A program made the translations under genes and the position numbers. Below, in pieces: positions 39,701-51,139 of a DNA stretch of 64,000 bases. The DNA comes from Monarcha castaneiventris obscurior (Eukaryota > Chordata > Aves > Passeriformes > Monarchidae). The notes beneath the pieces are model-generated. The model was not told where the DNA came from. It worked only from the letters and a program-made list of their open reading frames with translations, and searched no databases. The stretch is from the NCBI GenBank assembly GCA_026261815.1, contig JAMPIT010000566.1:32017001-32081000 (forward strand). Reading direction: 5' to 3'. The number at the start of each line of letters is the position of its first letter. Within the stretch, counting starts at the first letter, position 1.

Positions 39701-42700
39701 AATATGAGATAAGTTTATAGTGCATTAGTATGTCTGAGTTCATAAAGCCTCAGCAAAACTTTGCTCATAATTACTTCTGGGCATTCCAGGAACATGTAAT
39801 CGACTACAACACATGATACAATATAAAAACTAGTAAGAAACTGACACGACTTCAAAGAAAAAGAAAAGATTGTTTTAGAAGAGGTTGGTTGTGAACTGTA
39901 TCACTGCAGAAGTGTTAAATCATGCAGCAAGTGTGCCAGTTTCAAAGCCCTTACTTTGCAAGTCAGCCAATCACTGCAAATGCCCACCGTGAAAACAAAA
40001 CAAAAAATCCTACAGAAGTTAGGAATCTGTTGGTTCTTCAAGTTGGTAGCAGCTACCAAGAAATGAAATAAATCTTAAGTTTTCTTCTTTGGCTAGTCTG
40101 ACACAACGTCTTTCTCATCTTTGAAGCGCTTCTCTTTGCAGTTAGCATTAAGGCTTGTATGTCACTATCTAGGCTCAAATGCCTTTCCCGAACCATAGAA
40201 TCATTAAGGTTGGAAAAGACCTCCAAGACTGAATCCATCTCATTCCCACCTACACCTCAGGCCTATTTAAGTCTTCCACAGTTAAAGTTTGCAAGATCTT
40301 ATCCTCTGATGTCTGTGATCATTTACCTCCAGCAAGCTCTAGATTAAGGCATTGTAAGTGAAGAGCCTGACATTAGCTAGGATTCCTTTTAATCCATTTG
40401 ATTATCCTTCTACATGCTGATAAGTCATCTGCGGGTCAGGTGTGGGAACCAGCTATATCTCGTTTGAAAAATCAAGACTCACTACTCGTGTCCAAAATAG
40501 CTGCATTAATGCTGCATAGTATTTCCTAATTTTGGACGGCTAGAAAAACACCAAACTAATGGAGGTCATACTTCACAAAGATTAGTATCCCCTTCCTTAC
40601 GTGCCAAATTCCCCTTCCTATTTGCCCCATTGCTGCTCTGCTCCCCTGGGACTCACACTTCACTAAGTTGCCCATAAACGTGAATCAAACTCCTGCAAAC
40701 TCTGCTTTTAAAAGAAGAGCAAGCTGTGTATCTTTTCCCAAGTGAGTATCAGGGTGCAGGGGTCAGAGGATGTGAATTCCATCTGGACCCCCTTACTGGA
40801 GACACAGTCTTCTCCTTAATATTCCCCAATGACTGGCTTTTGCTTTAAATTATCATCAAGGTCTCTATTGGTATTCCACTGTGGCACACCCAAATAATCT
40901 CATTCTTTTTAAAGGCTATGTAAAACTCTTGCCTCACCCTTACAAATGTCTCTTTCATACATGGAGGCCTAAATTGCAGGAGTTACTGAGGTTCATGCTA
41001 CCCAAATTTCTCTATAAATCTGCTCCTAAAGTAGGCATGCTCAGGACATGCAGTTTGGGATTAACAGGCAAAGGCAGTAAAGAGAAAAGACTCAAGTAAC
41101 AGTGGGTTTCTTTAGAGGATGCATTATCTCAGTCTTCTCAAGCATCAATACAGAATGACAACTGTTCTTAAACACAGTATGAAAGATACAACATGATATA
41201 GCATCATTATGGATTGCTTAATGAACCTCTAAATTTAATTTTGTTCATAAACAGCAACCAGGGAAATTAATAAAACTACCTCTTAAAGTAGAGTAGTAGT
41301 GCCTTCAACATGGTCTCTGTACCAGCTTGTTTCCACACCATCAGGGAAATAATGATTTTCCCCTCCTCCTGCTGCTTATGTTTCTTGTTTTGAGAAACTT
41401 CAACAGAATAAAAGAATTATTCTATTCTCCTTTTCCCTCATCATGCAAGATAAAATTATTTCCAAACAAGATCATACTGTATTTTTAATTACTCAAAAAT
41501 TAGCATTTAGAAAGCAACATTCACCATAGATTTCTATGTCACTTTTAAATTTCATTTAACTCAAGTACTTGTTGACTTTTTCATGCTTTGAGGAATTATA
41601 GATGCTTACTGAGTACTATCCTCACTTTATCAGGGAAGCTACTAAAGAAACTGAGGCATGCAGTAGTGAAAGACCAGAGCCTGTTTGAATTTGCATGAAG
41701 ATGTGCAATAGTGCCACTGAACTGCATGGAGTTACACTTATGCAGAACTAGGTTACTACACAGCACACAGCAGAGACAATATCATTCCAAAAGGCTCCAA
41801 GCATCACTGTGGTGGAAGGAACAAAACTAAAATCTGTATTCTGAGTCACAAACCTCTTCCCAATTCACCTGCTCATCATAAAGAATCAAATCCTATTTTT
41901 AGAAAGAGCAGCCAGCGAGGGGTCAGGAAGAGACTAAAAAGCTTTACCAAGGTCATACAGGATATTTGCAACAGAGAACATCTCTAAGCCCTGATTTCCC
42001 AGTTTCCAGGATACCACCTTATATCAGTCACAAACCTTTAAACACCACTAATTGTAATAGTTAAAATAAATCCAAAGAAAATGTTCTGCATTCCCTGAAG
42101 TAGCCCAGTGTCTTAAAGCATCATGAACCTCATCAAAGAACATTTCAAGAGAGAACACCAAGCTGATTCTGCAAATGCATGATGAGAAAAGGATTCGTGT
42201 CAGGCATGAGAGGAAAGGTGTGCTAACGTCTTTACAATTTGATGGGTGTTAACGTCTCTGAAATGGGTCTTAATGCCACTACTGACTTTGGGCAGCAGGT
42301 TTGTTACCAGGACTAGACAGCTTGGCTCCTGAAATAGACAAGGCTCCACATCAAGCCCCAACTTCTGAACTTTGGGGTAAAACAGTAGGTTCAGGGGGGG
42401 ATATGGGGTAAGCGGTTCGGGAAGGCTGTACCTTCCTAGTACCACAGCCAATGGGGAAAGGAAGAGTGCAACCTGCAGCCAGGAGTTAGGGTAAAAGGGA
42501 GGCTGTGCCCCTGAAACCTCGAGAGAGAAAACCCACGGGTATGTGCTCTGCTGGACTCTCTCCCTTTATTCCAATAAAGCTGAAGGACTCCTGTCTCCTT
42601 TTCAGACATAAACCCCTGGCGTTGGTGGATTTTCCTGACAGGCACTACCACAGAGCTCCTTAACTCACTTTCCTCTGCTAACTACATCAACTGTGCATCA

Positions 42701-45700
42701 CACTGATGAGAAGTGTGAAGTTGTGTTTTTACAGCTCACCCTCTGATACCTGCTGATCAAAGAACTTAAACCACTTTTTCTTTCCCTTCCCCTTCCAATC
42801 ATTGCCTTTATTATACATTTTTAGAACACTGTCTCTTTCAGAGAAGCGGAGATAGCTCTATTAAACATTAATTCTGGGTATTTCCTATTGGAGTCATGCG
42901 AGGAAAGTTATTTTTATCATGCTGCTTTCTTAAAACAGGTAACAAATTTATCTGCAACATCAGTTTGAGTAAAGTGTCAATAAAGTACAGAATAATCCTT
43001 TACTTCTTTAAAGAATTTCACGGAAACAAAGGTGATCCTCATAGGATCAAGATCTGACCAAAATCTTACGGCTTTGGCTTGCATGCCCTACCAAAGGATC
43101 TGGGTCCAGATCAAGATGCAAAACAAAGAGAAACTTGTGGTATAGTACAGAATGAAGAGGATGCAGGGGAGAAAAAAAGGGTCATGAAATTTTACTGTCC
43201 AGTTAGCCAAGGAATAACAAACAAAATTGCTGCTCCATGCTACAAAATACATTGAGGCTTACTCTAGGGTTCAGTGCTGTAGTGAAGCATTTCCTGTGGG
43301 TTCCCCCGCCTCAGACATATAGCACATTAACCATAACAATTCTGGAGCTTCTTTCCTCAGCGCTGAAGATTGTCTTCTGGACAGAAGTGTTATTCTCTTT
43401 GCAGTAATAATTTTCTCTCTCTCTCACTGAAAACTTTCAAACATTTTCTGAAACTTATTTCTGATGAGTGGTACTTAAGTGTACCCATCAGTTCTGCCTA
43501 TTTCATTCTGGTTGGCTTGCTCACTCGCAGTGCCTATTTCTGTGAATTCTTACAAAACCTGTAAATGTTGAAGCCATCCAGCACTCAATGTTATGGCCAC
43601 CAAATTCCACAAAACCCAGAACAAGCACAGACTTACGCAGTTCTTCTCGGTGCCTCTCTGTCTCTGCAAAAAACTGGCGAAGCTCATCTGTGATCTCCAT
43701 ATTGCTCAAGTCATATTCTATCTCCCCTTCAGACTCGGAGTCTTCCTCCATTTCAGAGTCCCTTTCAGCATCCTCTTCCATTTCGGAGTCCTCGTCAGCA
43801 TCCTCCCTCTCCTGGTAGGCACCTGTGTACTGCTGAGCTCCTCCATGATATGGAGCTCTGACATGTGGTCTATAGCTGGAAGAGTAGTTTTGGGTATATG
43901 GGAGATCATTCCCACCCCAATCTGAGTAGTGGCTGCTGGGAGAGGCTGCAGCAGGATGCCATGGATGCCATGGCAGGCGATAGAAGGACTCCATGGCTTT
44001 CCTGTAGGCTTTCTGGTGCCTACGCATCCAGCGCATGGCTAAGTCATAGTGCCTCCAGTACCTCGCGTACACTTTCTCAGCGTACCATGGCTCGGTGTCT
44101 TCCTGCAGCCAAAACACATGGGGAGAGGGAAAGAACACAAAAAAATCAACCACACACCACAGCACCAATGCTCCCCACCAAAAAAGGAGGTACAAAGACA
44201 GAGAGAAACAAAGAGTAATTGAGGCAAGCAACTAAATGCAAGCACAACGCTGCCTTTTAATCCTTAGTCATCCTTTACCTATGATAGAACATGGAGATGT
44301 GAAAAACAACATGTGTGAGCACAGTGCACGTGCACCACACCTCATCACTCCTACAAGAGACTGTTTTTGCATCAACACAACTACCAGTGAAGAACTAGAA
44401 ATAGAGAAGTTGTAGAGCCCAGAAGGTATTTTCCAAGTGTTCATGCTACTACGGTGGGAATCAGTTCTTTTTAGGAAATATGCTATGTGGATATATTCCA
44501 CAATTCCTTAGACACTCACATGAGTTGTAAGAACTGAATCACTCCAAGGTGTAGATATTACAAGCTATACCTGATTTCCAAATTCACAGACAGAAAACAC
44601 AAGAGATTAAAATTCCTCTGTATTACACAAATGCATTCATTTTATCCAGTAACATATTTCCTCCAGCAATGCATTTCCTCCATCTGCCTGCCAAAGTTTC
44701 TCAGAAAAGGTCAAACAGCAATTCAGACAAGTTCATATATCCACCACGGCCTCAATCAAAAACAAGACTGTATTTAGCCAAATGCAAGCTGCCAGTTAAT
44801 CTCCCTTTTGTATCCATCACCAACCAAAACATGAAAAGAGGCAAAAAAGTGCCACTGATAAGGTACAGAGAAAAACAGTTCTATAGAAGGAAATATACTG
44901 TAACACACCTTCTCCTGTCTTCCAGCTAATCTTAATTTTCCTTAAAAAAGTTTCATGCTGTTCAGACTTCACCAAGAACTAGAAAGCCCCACAGTCCCTC
45001 TAGCCTTAAGCTTCCTTCATACAAGCTATTTCATCTCCCCCCTCATCCTACTCTCAAAAAGCAGGATAATAGAGGATCTTAAAAAAAAAGCCATAAAGTA
45101 GACTAGAGCCTAGAACAAGTAAACTAAATAGCAAATATTTTCTCCTTTTCCCTCATGTCTTAATTTCCATAGAAAATCTTTTTATCTGGACTAAAACAGA
45201 ATGCCTCAACTTTAAATTGGAAAATTTTAATTAAGCCATATTTTGGCAAACACTCAGAACTATGACAAAACTAGCTGAGGTTTTCAGAGATGAATGTAAC
45301 ATTTACAGTCCTTTATTAAGGTTGGGATTTTTGTTTGGTTGTTGTTTTTTGTTTTTGCTTTTTCTTAAGGGCATACAGGACAAAAATCTTTAAGTCTGTT
45401 TCCTTGATCTGCACTGGCACCATTTGGTACCCTTAAAAGAATGATTCTCTGGGGAAAAGAAATCCCAAGGCAAAACAGAAAACTCAAACCTAAAAAATAC
45501 TTTCCATTTAACACTATCCAGAGAGGTTAATTTATTTTACTTATATTTGTTTACACTTTTTGGTTCTCAGACAATAATGCAAATGCTAGTGAGCTTGGAC
45601 TAATAATTGCAACTCTGATGCTACACTTCTTTCTGGAAAATGGAGCCCATCATTCCATAAGAGATCAATGCTGTATCTTTTTAAGGTCATTGTTAAGTGC

Positions 45701-46928
45701 TCTCAGAATCAAAATACCTTCAGCTAGTAGAGTACATAAAGAAAACCCTCCACAACAAACTTGCATTCTTTAAGGTATTCCTGATCAAAACCTGCAACCT
45801 ATTTGTGAAGGGCTGTGTAGCTCAGCTGTGTGATTTAAAACTGCAGACAACTTATCTTTCTTGAAAAGAAAGAATTCATGGAGATGAAACTTCACTGTTA
45901 TTCTCTTCTTGTTCTAACACTGCACTGCTACAACATCATGCATTTTGGAGTATTTATTCCCAAGATGAGTGGGTAGAAGGAAAGCATCTGCCTTCCATAT
46001 GGAATTTCTTCATCCTTAATCATCCAACTACCTAACAGCCAGGATGAACAATGCTTTATTTACTGCTTCCCTTTGCTTAAGAATGTCATACTGACTCCTC
46101 ATCCTTCAGCAGACAGATGAGAATGTCCTGTTATCAAATCTGATACATTAACAGGTTACTTTTAAAACATTCTCCCTATTTTTTTCCTTAAATATTAAAA
46201 TACTTTAAAATCCAGTTTTGAAAGACCGTGAAGGTATCTCCTACATTCTATATATCTGCAAAGAAGACAATATATTCTTTTAAAGCTCAAAAATTATCTC
46301 CAGTTCTTCTAAAATGTTTCTAAAAAGGAACCTGATGACATTACTGAAAGCTCTGGAATCGAGCTGGTTGCTTTGTCTGGCTGACTAGCTCCAGTTGTTA
46401 ATTTAGGGGAAAGGAAGACAAAAAGCCAGTTCATGCAGACAGAACTATGATGCTGGTGCTTGTCCAACTACTTTTTGAGAGGTTTTTAATGTTGAAAGCG
46501 ACCCTTGAAAACCACTCTTACATTTGAATTTTAAAAATACATCTGTTAAAAAAGAAATTACAGACATGTTTTACATTGGGGTGGAAAAGGGAAAGGAACA
46601 CTTTTAGTCTCACTTAGTTCTGTGTCTGTGCTTTTTCAGCTGTGGAATAAATGGAAATAAGAGATTTCCTCAAGGAAACAAAAGCTATAAATCTAAGGCG
46701 AATGATCAGAGTCCTCTGTTATTCTCCTGTTACTTCTCTGGAGTCTTCCCAGGAGTAGACAAATCACTCATTGTTGTAATCTGAATTCTATTTTCAAAGC
46801 AATTTAGCTACTTTTACATCTAATTTTTACATGTCTGCACTCACAGTTCAATAAAAGTATTTATATGCATTTTATATATAAAATGTGACTAAGTTATCAC
46901 ATAGAAACCCGTAAAGACCTCTTACCAT
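24461..46928 (-). CDS. GEMIN8: Gemin8, SMN-complex subunit (spliced CDS, complete)
   Basis: Gemin8 is a core subunit of the SMN complex that loads Sm rings onto spliceosomal snRNAs in the cytoplasm and is also found in nuclear gems. It links SMN to Gemin6-Gemin7 and UNRIP. The coding segments are 46928-46926 (ATG), 44102-43637 and 24711-24461. They join in frame (3+466+251 = 720 bases, 239 residues plus stop); human Gemin8 is about 242. The N-terminal box has [15 protein letters not shown] at 6-20, close to the human PWY..VYARYW..Y. An acidic region at 99-132 is followed by [20 protein letters not shown] at 132-151. The C-terminal box [10 protein letters not shown] (185-194) leads to [12 protein letters not shown] at the end. 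Every junction has GT-AG sites. The start is supported by an in-frame TGA upstream in exon 2 and a G at -3 and +4. Recognition is by recalled family sequence. Confidence 0.95.
27343..27541 (-). mobile_element. CR1: CR1 LINE 3' fragment
   Basis: On the plus strand it begins CAGAATCATAGAATGGCTTG, the reverse complement of the CR1 3' end with its ATTCTATG-type octamers. It continues through the usual AAGGGACCTTAAAGATCATC, the CCAACC run, the 'ccagcctggcctcaaacactgccagggatggggc' region and 'ctctggcaac' to 'ccaccctcacag'. It is 5'-truncated and non-coding, and it carries a small inverted duplication at its 5' junction (27515-27556). Confidence 0.9.
27515..27556. repeat. 16-bp perfect hairpin at CR1 5' junction
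   Basis: The left arm at 27515-27530 lies inside CR1. The right arm at 27541-27556 is its exact reverse complement and begins where CR1 similarity stops. The loop is 10 bases. Confidence 0.85.
28467..29136 (+). mobile_element. ERVL-type solo LTR (avian)
   Basis: The 3' half (about 28857-29136) matches my recollection of a common avian ERVL LTR: TATACTGAGTATGATATCA, then 'tggtcagt', 'gtcctggctgtgtctcctcccaac', 'aaaggtcttggctctgtgta', 'ctgctcagcaataac', and an end of CCCAGCCAAAACCAGCACA. The 5' end beginning TGTCATGGTTTGCCCCCAG also resembles the start of these LTRs, though the middle is less certain and may be composite. No exact target-site duplication was found at the edges. The 173-residue ORF that runs through it is not a gene. 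Confidence 0.7.
35438..35458 (+). repeat. 21-bp dispersed direct repeat, copy 1
   Basis: Identical over 21 bases to 40767-40787 in the same orientation. The flanks are only weakly similar. Probably a remnant of an unidentified repeat. Confidence 0.5.
40191..40250 (-). mobile_element. CR1: CR1 LINE 3'-end remnant
   Basis: The plus strand reads AACCATAGAATCATTAAGGT followed by TTGGAAAAGACCTCCAAGA, the reverse complement of a CR1 3' tail. Only about 60 bases remain recognisable. Confidence 0.7.
40767..40787 (+). repeat. 21-bp dispersed direct repeat, copy 2
   Basis: Exact partner of 35438-35458. Confidence 0.5.
42198..42640 (+). mobile_element. Solo LTR with 7-bp terminal inverted repeats
   Basis: It starts TGTCAGG and ends CCTGACA, a perfect 7-bp terminal inverted repeat enclosing 443 bases. 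Near the 3' end is a poly(A) signal AATAAA (42573-42578) followed by a C/T-rich stretch, as in an R-U5 region. The flanking six bases (GATTCG and GGCACT) do not match, so the target-site duplication is lost or the copy arose by recombination. It is non-coding, and the family was not identified. Confidence 0.65.
43637..44102 (-). CDS. GEMIN8: GEMIN8 coding exon 3
   Basis: The acceptor is TGTTTTGGCTGCAG before GAA at 44102; the donor is CTGC|GTAAGT at 43637/43636. The 466-base exon encodes residues 2-156 and the first base of codon 157. It holds the conserved PWY..VYARYW N-terminal box, a variable Tyr/Pro/Ser-rich middle (about 45-97), the acidic repeat region and the [20 protein letters not shown] block. 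A tandem 10-residue repeat lies at 43802-43743. ORF sequence to the right of 44102 is intron, including the polypyrimidine tract. Confidence 0.95.
43743..43802 (-). repeat. GEMIN8: Coding tandem repeat, 2 x 30 bp (acidic decapeptide)
   Basis: The units [10 protein letters not shown] (102-111) and [10 protein letters not shown] (112-121) are followed by a decayed third, [10 protein letters not shown] (122-131). The human protein, as I recall it, has only a single short acidic stretch here, so the repeat looks like an expansion in this lineage. Confidence 0.75.
44103..46925 (-). other. GEMIN8: GEMIN8 intron 2
   Basis: A 2.8-kb intron between the GTAAGAGG donor after the start codon (46925) and the CTGCAG acceptor (44103). 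No recognised repeat or gene lies within it. Confidence 0.85.
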
Positions 46929-46965
46929 TTCTTGTGGAGTTTGTTCTGGTGATGATCAAGGTGAA
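46926..46965 (-). CDS. GEMIN8: GEMIN8 exon 2 (40 bp, ends with start codon)
   Basis: A 40-base exon bounded by the acceptor CTTTTCTTTCCTAG and the donor ATG|GTAAGAGG. Only its last three bases (46928-46926) are coding: the ATG joins in phase 0 to GAA GAC ACC of exon 3. There is an in-frame TGA 27 bases before the ATG and no other ATG in the exon. The context is G at -3 and G at +4 after splicing. The first 37 bases are 5' UTR. Confidence 0.88.
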
Positions 46966-49900
46966 CTAGGAAAGAAAAGAGTAGCTTTTTAATTCATAAA
47001 AATATACATATTAAGGTGGTCACAGGCATTGAATGTATTTTTTGTTATATTTGAGTACTATGACCTACAGCTGTTAAATATCCCTTCTCTGTTGTGGTGA
47101 GTTGAAGTCTCTTATTTATAGATTTTGATTAGCAGCAGTAAAAATCCCATTCTCTAAAATTCCCTGCTATAGTAAGAAAGCTAAAAGGGAGCCTTCTACA
47201 AAATGCAGTCTAAAATGCTGGAACTGAACAATTCTCCCATTGCTCTTCTCTTTCTTTATGCTTCCACAACCTTTATTTTCCAAGTCAATGCCAAACAAAA
47301 CCCATAAACTTAAAGGAAACAAATTGTTCTAACTTTTTAGCTGTGTCTGCACAGGGACTTGTATAAAAAAAAGCAACTGCCATAAAATGATTGAACCCAT
47401 CCTGATTCCACTCATGCAGTAAGGTTTCTCTTTAACCTGTGGTTTTGACCACATACAGCCCCTTCTCTTTTTTTTTTTTCCCTCCAGCATCTGTTCCTGC
47501 CTCCCATGAAGAAAACACAGGTCAGTTCAAGTTGCAACCAGATTTTTTAAATGTGAGGAACAGGCTTAAGGAAGAGGGGCAACTGGACAGGAAAGAAATA
47601 AAAAAGGGATAAATTGTTGTGGGGGTAGAAAGGGAGAACAAGAGCTCTACAGCCAACAGGCAGGATTTATAATCACCAGCATTTCCAGTGTGGTTTACCA
47701 GTATGTATCACTGAGAAATATTCTTAATCTCCTCTTGTCTGACAATTATTTTATTACACTAATAGGTTAGCAGCTTCATTCACATATTTCTCCTGACATT
47801 CTCACCCTCAACCTGAACTTTATTTTAGGTGAGTGCCAGTGAAAGGTAACAGAAATGGAGTACACTAAAATTCCTATTGCTACTCTTAAGATATGGTCAA
47901 ATGCTATTCCCAGAAACACTGGAATATAGCCAAGAGAGCACTTAAAACTGTTGTAGATTTATACCAGGATAAAACTAGGGTTTTTCAAAATGCATATGAA
48001 TACAGCACATACACCAGTTGTGTTCTACCTCCTATTTAACAATTTAACATATTTAACTGGTTAAAGAGCAACTTTCTGTCTCTTAAGATAAGCCACACTA
48101 CATGAAAAGAGAATGAAATGGTCAAAGAAAATGCAGATCATGCAGCAAACACAAAAGCAAATGAGTGTCCCTTCCAAAGCCCGCACTAAGCTCAAACACA
48201 CAAACCCTCGGTAACAGCAATCCGACTGCAAGGAGCTCTGCGTACAGCAGCAGTCCCACTGCAGCTGATGGGACAACTCATGCCAGCTAAGGCTGCAGAT
48301 TCAGGCTTTAGGCAACCAAAGCGTGTGAGTCACTGGATTCTCTCCTGCCTGCTCGGAGGAAGAAGGAAACCCAGCACTGAGATCACTGCAAAACACTGCA
48401 GTGACTTTTAACACTCAAACCCCACACACACATCAAGATTGCTGTGCCATCCCTCTCTGTGCATCTCAAACATCTCATTTCCAACCACAGCCTTCTTCAA
48501 AACTTCTATCTCGTCTCTCATGATGTACACATATACTTTTTGTCTCTTTCCCATATACATCCAAGTACTGTCAAGGTTGCCATAATGTTATTTTCTCATA
48601 CTTAAAAACCTAAGCCCATGGTAGCCAATTCATTAATTTTCCACTTCAGAAAAGCAGGTGTGCTTTATAGTCATGTTCACTCTAATTCCTACACAGCAAA
48701 AAAATTCTTTGAAAGAGCTTCAGAATAAACAGGAATCAGGATTGAGCTTGATGTAAATAAGTTTTTAAAGCACTTATTGGTAGTCTGATATTTTATTATT
48801 AACACACAACATGTACATATGCTTTCTGAAAGGGAAGGAGTGGAAAAACCCTGGCAAAACCATCCAACTATATTAGTTTACCAAATATGAAAAACCTGTT
48901 TTGCCAAACACAGAAACTTTAATTATTTTCATAAATTATTTATGAAACATTAGACTACAAATATAAAGCAGAGCAAAAAAATGCTGCAAGAGAGAACACT
49001 AAATTAAAAAATGAGTTTGTTTTATTTTCAGTTGAATTACTCTTCCAAAACAAACTACATAAAATATGAAACATGACAAGCAGCAGAAAATAAATGTAAT
49101 AGTTCTACTTCTGTAATTTATACTTATAAGAGTAAAATATGGAACCAACTGAACAAATGAAACTCACCAGCAAATGTACAATTTAAAATGGAAAAGAGAT
49201 TTGTTTGCTTATCCTGATCATTAATGATGGAAATCTTTTCCTACTTTCTTTTCCCAGTTTTAAAATATTTCTCCACTGATAATGAACCAGGGATGTACTC
49301 CCTTTCATCAAAACATGTCTGTCCCCTTACCCCTTGAGGCAGGTGAGCATTACTGAAAATAAATCTGATCACAGCATTTAATTCCCTTGGAGTCAATAGA
49401 AATTGAGACAACGTCTGTCATACCATGAGACACAACTCGGCATACTGGGGTTTGTAACTTGGTAAGTAACTCCCACTCTGGGATCACTCTGGGACTGACT
49501 AGTGGTGTGTTGGATACAGTGTGGCCACATGGAGGTAACAGGAACAGTCCCAAACCCAGCGCAGGATCAGCGAGGGTTCCACTACTCACGACATCCACCG
49601 ACACAAGGTTACCTAACCTGTTGCATGATATTATGGTAAAAACCTACATACGTTACTAAAGGAAGGTGGAATTTCAATAAATTCAGCAGGTTTCAACAAA
49701 ACACGTTCATACAAAGCCTTCATGAAAAAGCCAACTACGTTTGAATTGGAAGTGTACCTAACAACAGACAGCTGTCCAGCCCCTCTGCCCACTGCTGCTT
49801 TTGTCCCTGCAGTGAGAAGTGTTTTCAGTCAGGCCAGAGCTGCCCCAACTCAGTATCCAGTTTCTGGTAAAGGTTATTAAGAGATACTCAGTAAAATGTG

Positions 49901-50940
49901 ACACTGACATATTTATACAGGAATTACTTTTCCAGGTACATTTGTCCTGATTTCAGCAAGTGGTAGTTCAGACACTTTTTTTTTTCATCTCCAAACTGGT
50001 TTTGGCATTTAAAGCCAAAACCCCCATGAGTAATAGGTGTTTCCAATAAATCCCGTCAGTAAATTTCACAGTTTAAGGGATTAAACATAATTTTGTGCTG
50101 TATATTTTGAACACACCCTAGTACATAATAGCTAAAAAAATGTTACCATAACATCAATAGCGTGCATTCTCCCATAAACACTGTTTCATTTTATACTTCT
50201 GATGCTTACTCTTGGTGCAGAATTACCACCAGAAGAGGGAAATGTCTGAAAAGTGGTCTGACATTCTGTGCTTCAGATTAACACTGTGCATTGCTATGAC
50301 GTTAACTTTAATACCAAAGTGCCCTAGTTACAGTCACGCAGAAACACAAGCCTGTGATTGCTGGGACAGTTGGCAGCAAAAATTATTTCTCTTCAAAAGG
50401 GGTAAAAATTCCCAATACTATACACTGCATTCTGGTTTGTGAATGGCTGCAAATACAACACTTGTCCAGCACTGAGGATATAATTACAGCTGCTTCTCAT
50501 CCCAACAGGAGTGCTATGAAGACCCACCTATCACTCTGATGTCCACCTCAATGTCCTTAAAACAACAGTAGCAACTCCTGTGAATGGAAGGGAAACAAAT
50601 TAACATACTGCAAAATAATGTTCTCAAACATTAGCATATGTATTATGCTCTTTTGGCCTGAGCAGAAACCGACGCATTGTGGCTCCCCAAAAGTTTTTTT
50701 TTTTCACCCTGAGCTTCAGGCCATAGACCCAAAAGCTATTTCGGCCAAAAATCAGAGGGAAAAAATGAAGTGCTAAAAGCTGTACAATTATCAGCAGCCC
50801 AGTTAGCTTATGTTTCATATATAGCTGGTCAGTTTAGTCATAAACAAGGAAGAGGATAAAACTTCTCCGGTACAGCTTTTGAAGGCATAAGTAATTTCCT
50901 GATCGCACAGATGCCGTGTGGAGACGCCGGCTAGTGACTT
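46966..50940 (-). other. GEMIN8: GEMIN8 intron 1
   Basis: About 4 kb between exon 2 and the exon 1 donor at 50942-50941 (or 51048-51047). It is AT-rich and holds a few homopolymer runs, with no recognised repeat or gene. Confidence 0.75.
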
Positions 50941-51139
50941 ACAAGGCTCGCAGAAGCGTGGAGCAGCTCTCGCCCCTGCTAACAGGGCACAGAGTTACAT
51001 CCGAAGCCTGGCAGGAGCACAGGCCTCCTGCCCCGGCTAGTGACTTACAAGGCTCGCAGAAGCGATGAGCAGCTCTCGCCACTGCAAACAGGGCACAGAG
51101 TTACACCAAAGGCTGGCAGGAGCACAGGCCTCGAGCCCC
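50928..51139. repeat. ~106-bp tandem duplication at GEMIN8 exon 1 3' end
   Basis: Copy 1 (50928-51033) and copy 2 (51034-51139) are about 85-90% identical by eye and share a 30-base identical start. Each contains the minus-strand sequence GCGAGCCTT|GTAAGTCAC, a consensus splice donor. Copy 1 alone carries ATGTAA on the minus strand (51000-50995), and copy 2 has a one-base deletion near 51108. Confidence 0.9.

Larger units (their letters stand above)
24712..43636 (-). other. GEMIN8: GEMIN8 intron 3
   Basis: An 18.9-kb intron between the GTAAGT donor at 43636 and the CTAG acceptor at 24712. It contains a CR1 fragment with a terminal hairpin (27343-27556), an ERVL-type LTR (28467-29136), a small CR1 3' fragment (40191-40250) and another LTR (42198-42640). 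A 21-base sequence occurs twice (35438-35458 and 40767-40787). The rest appears unique and non-coding; no other gene was recognised on either strand. Confidence 0.85.

Noticed and set aside
44103..44231. Upstream extension of the GEMIN8 exon 3 reading frame to an ATG near 44231
   Set aside because: This stretch ends in a polypyrimidine tract and CTGCAG acceptor and encodes a hydrophobic run absent from Gemin8; it is intron 2.
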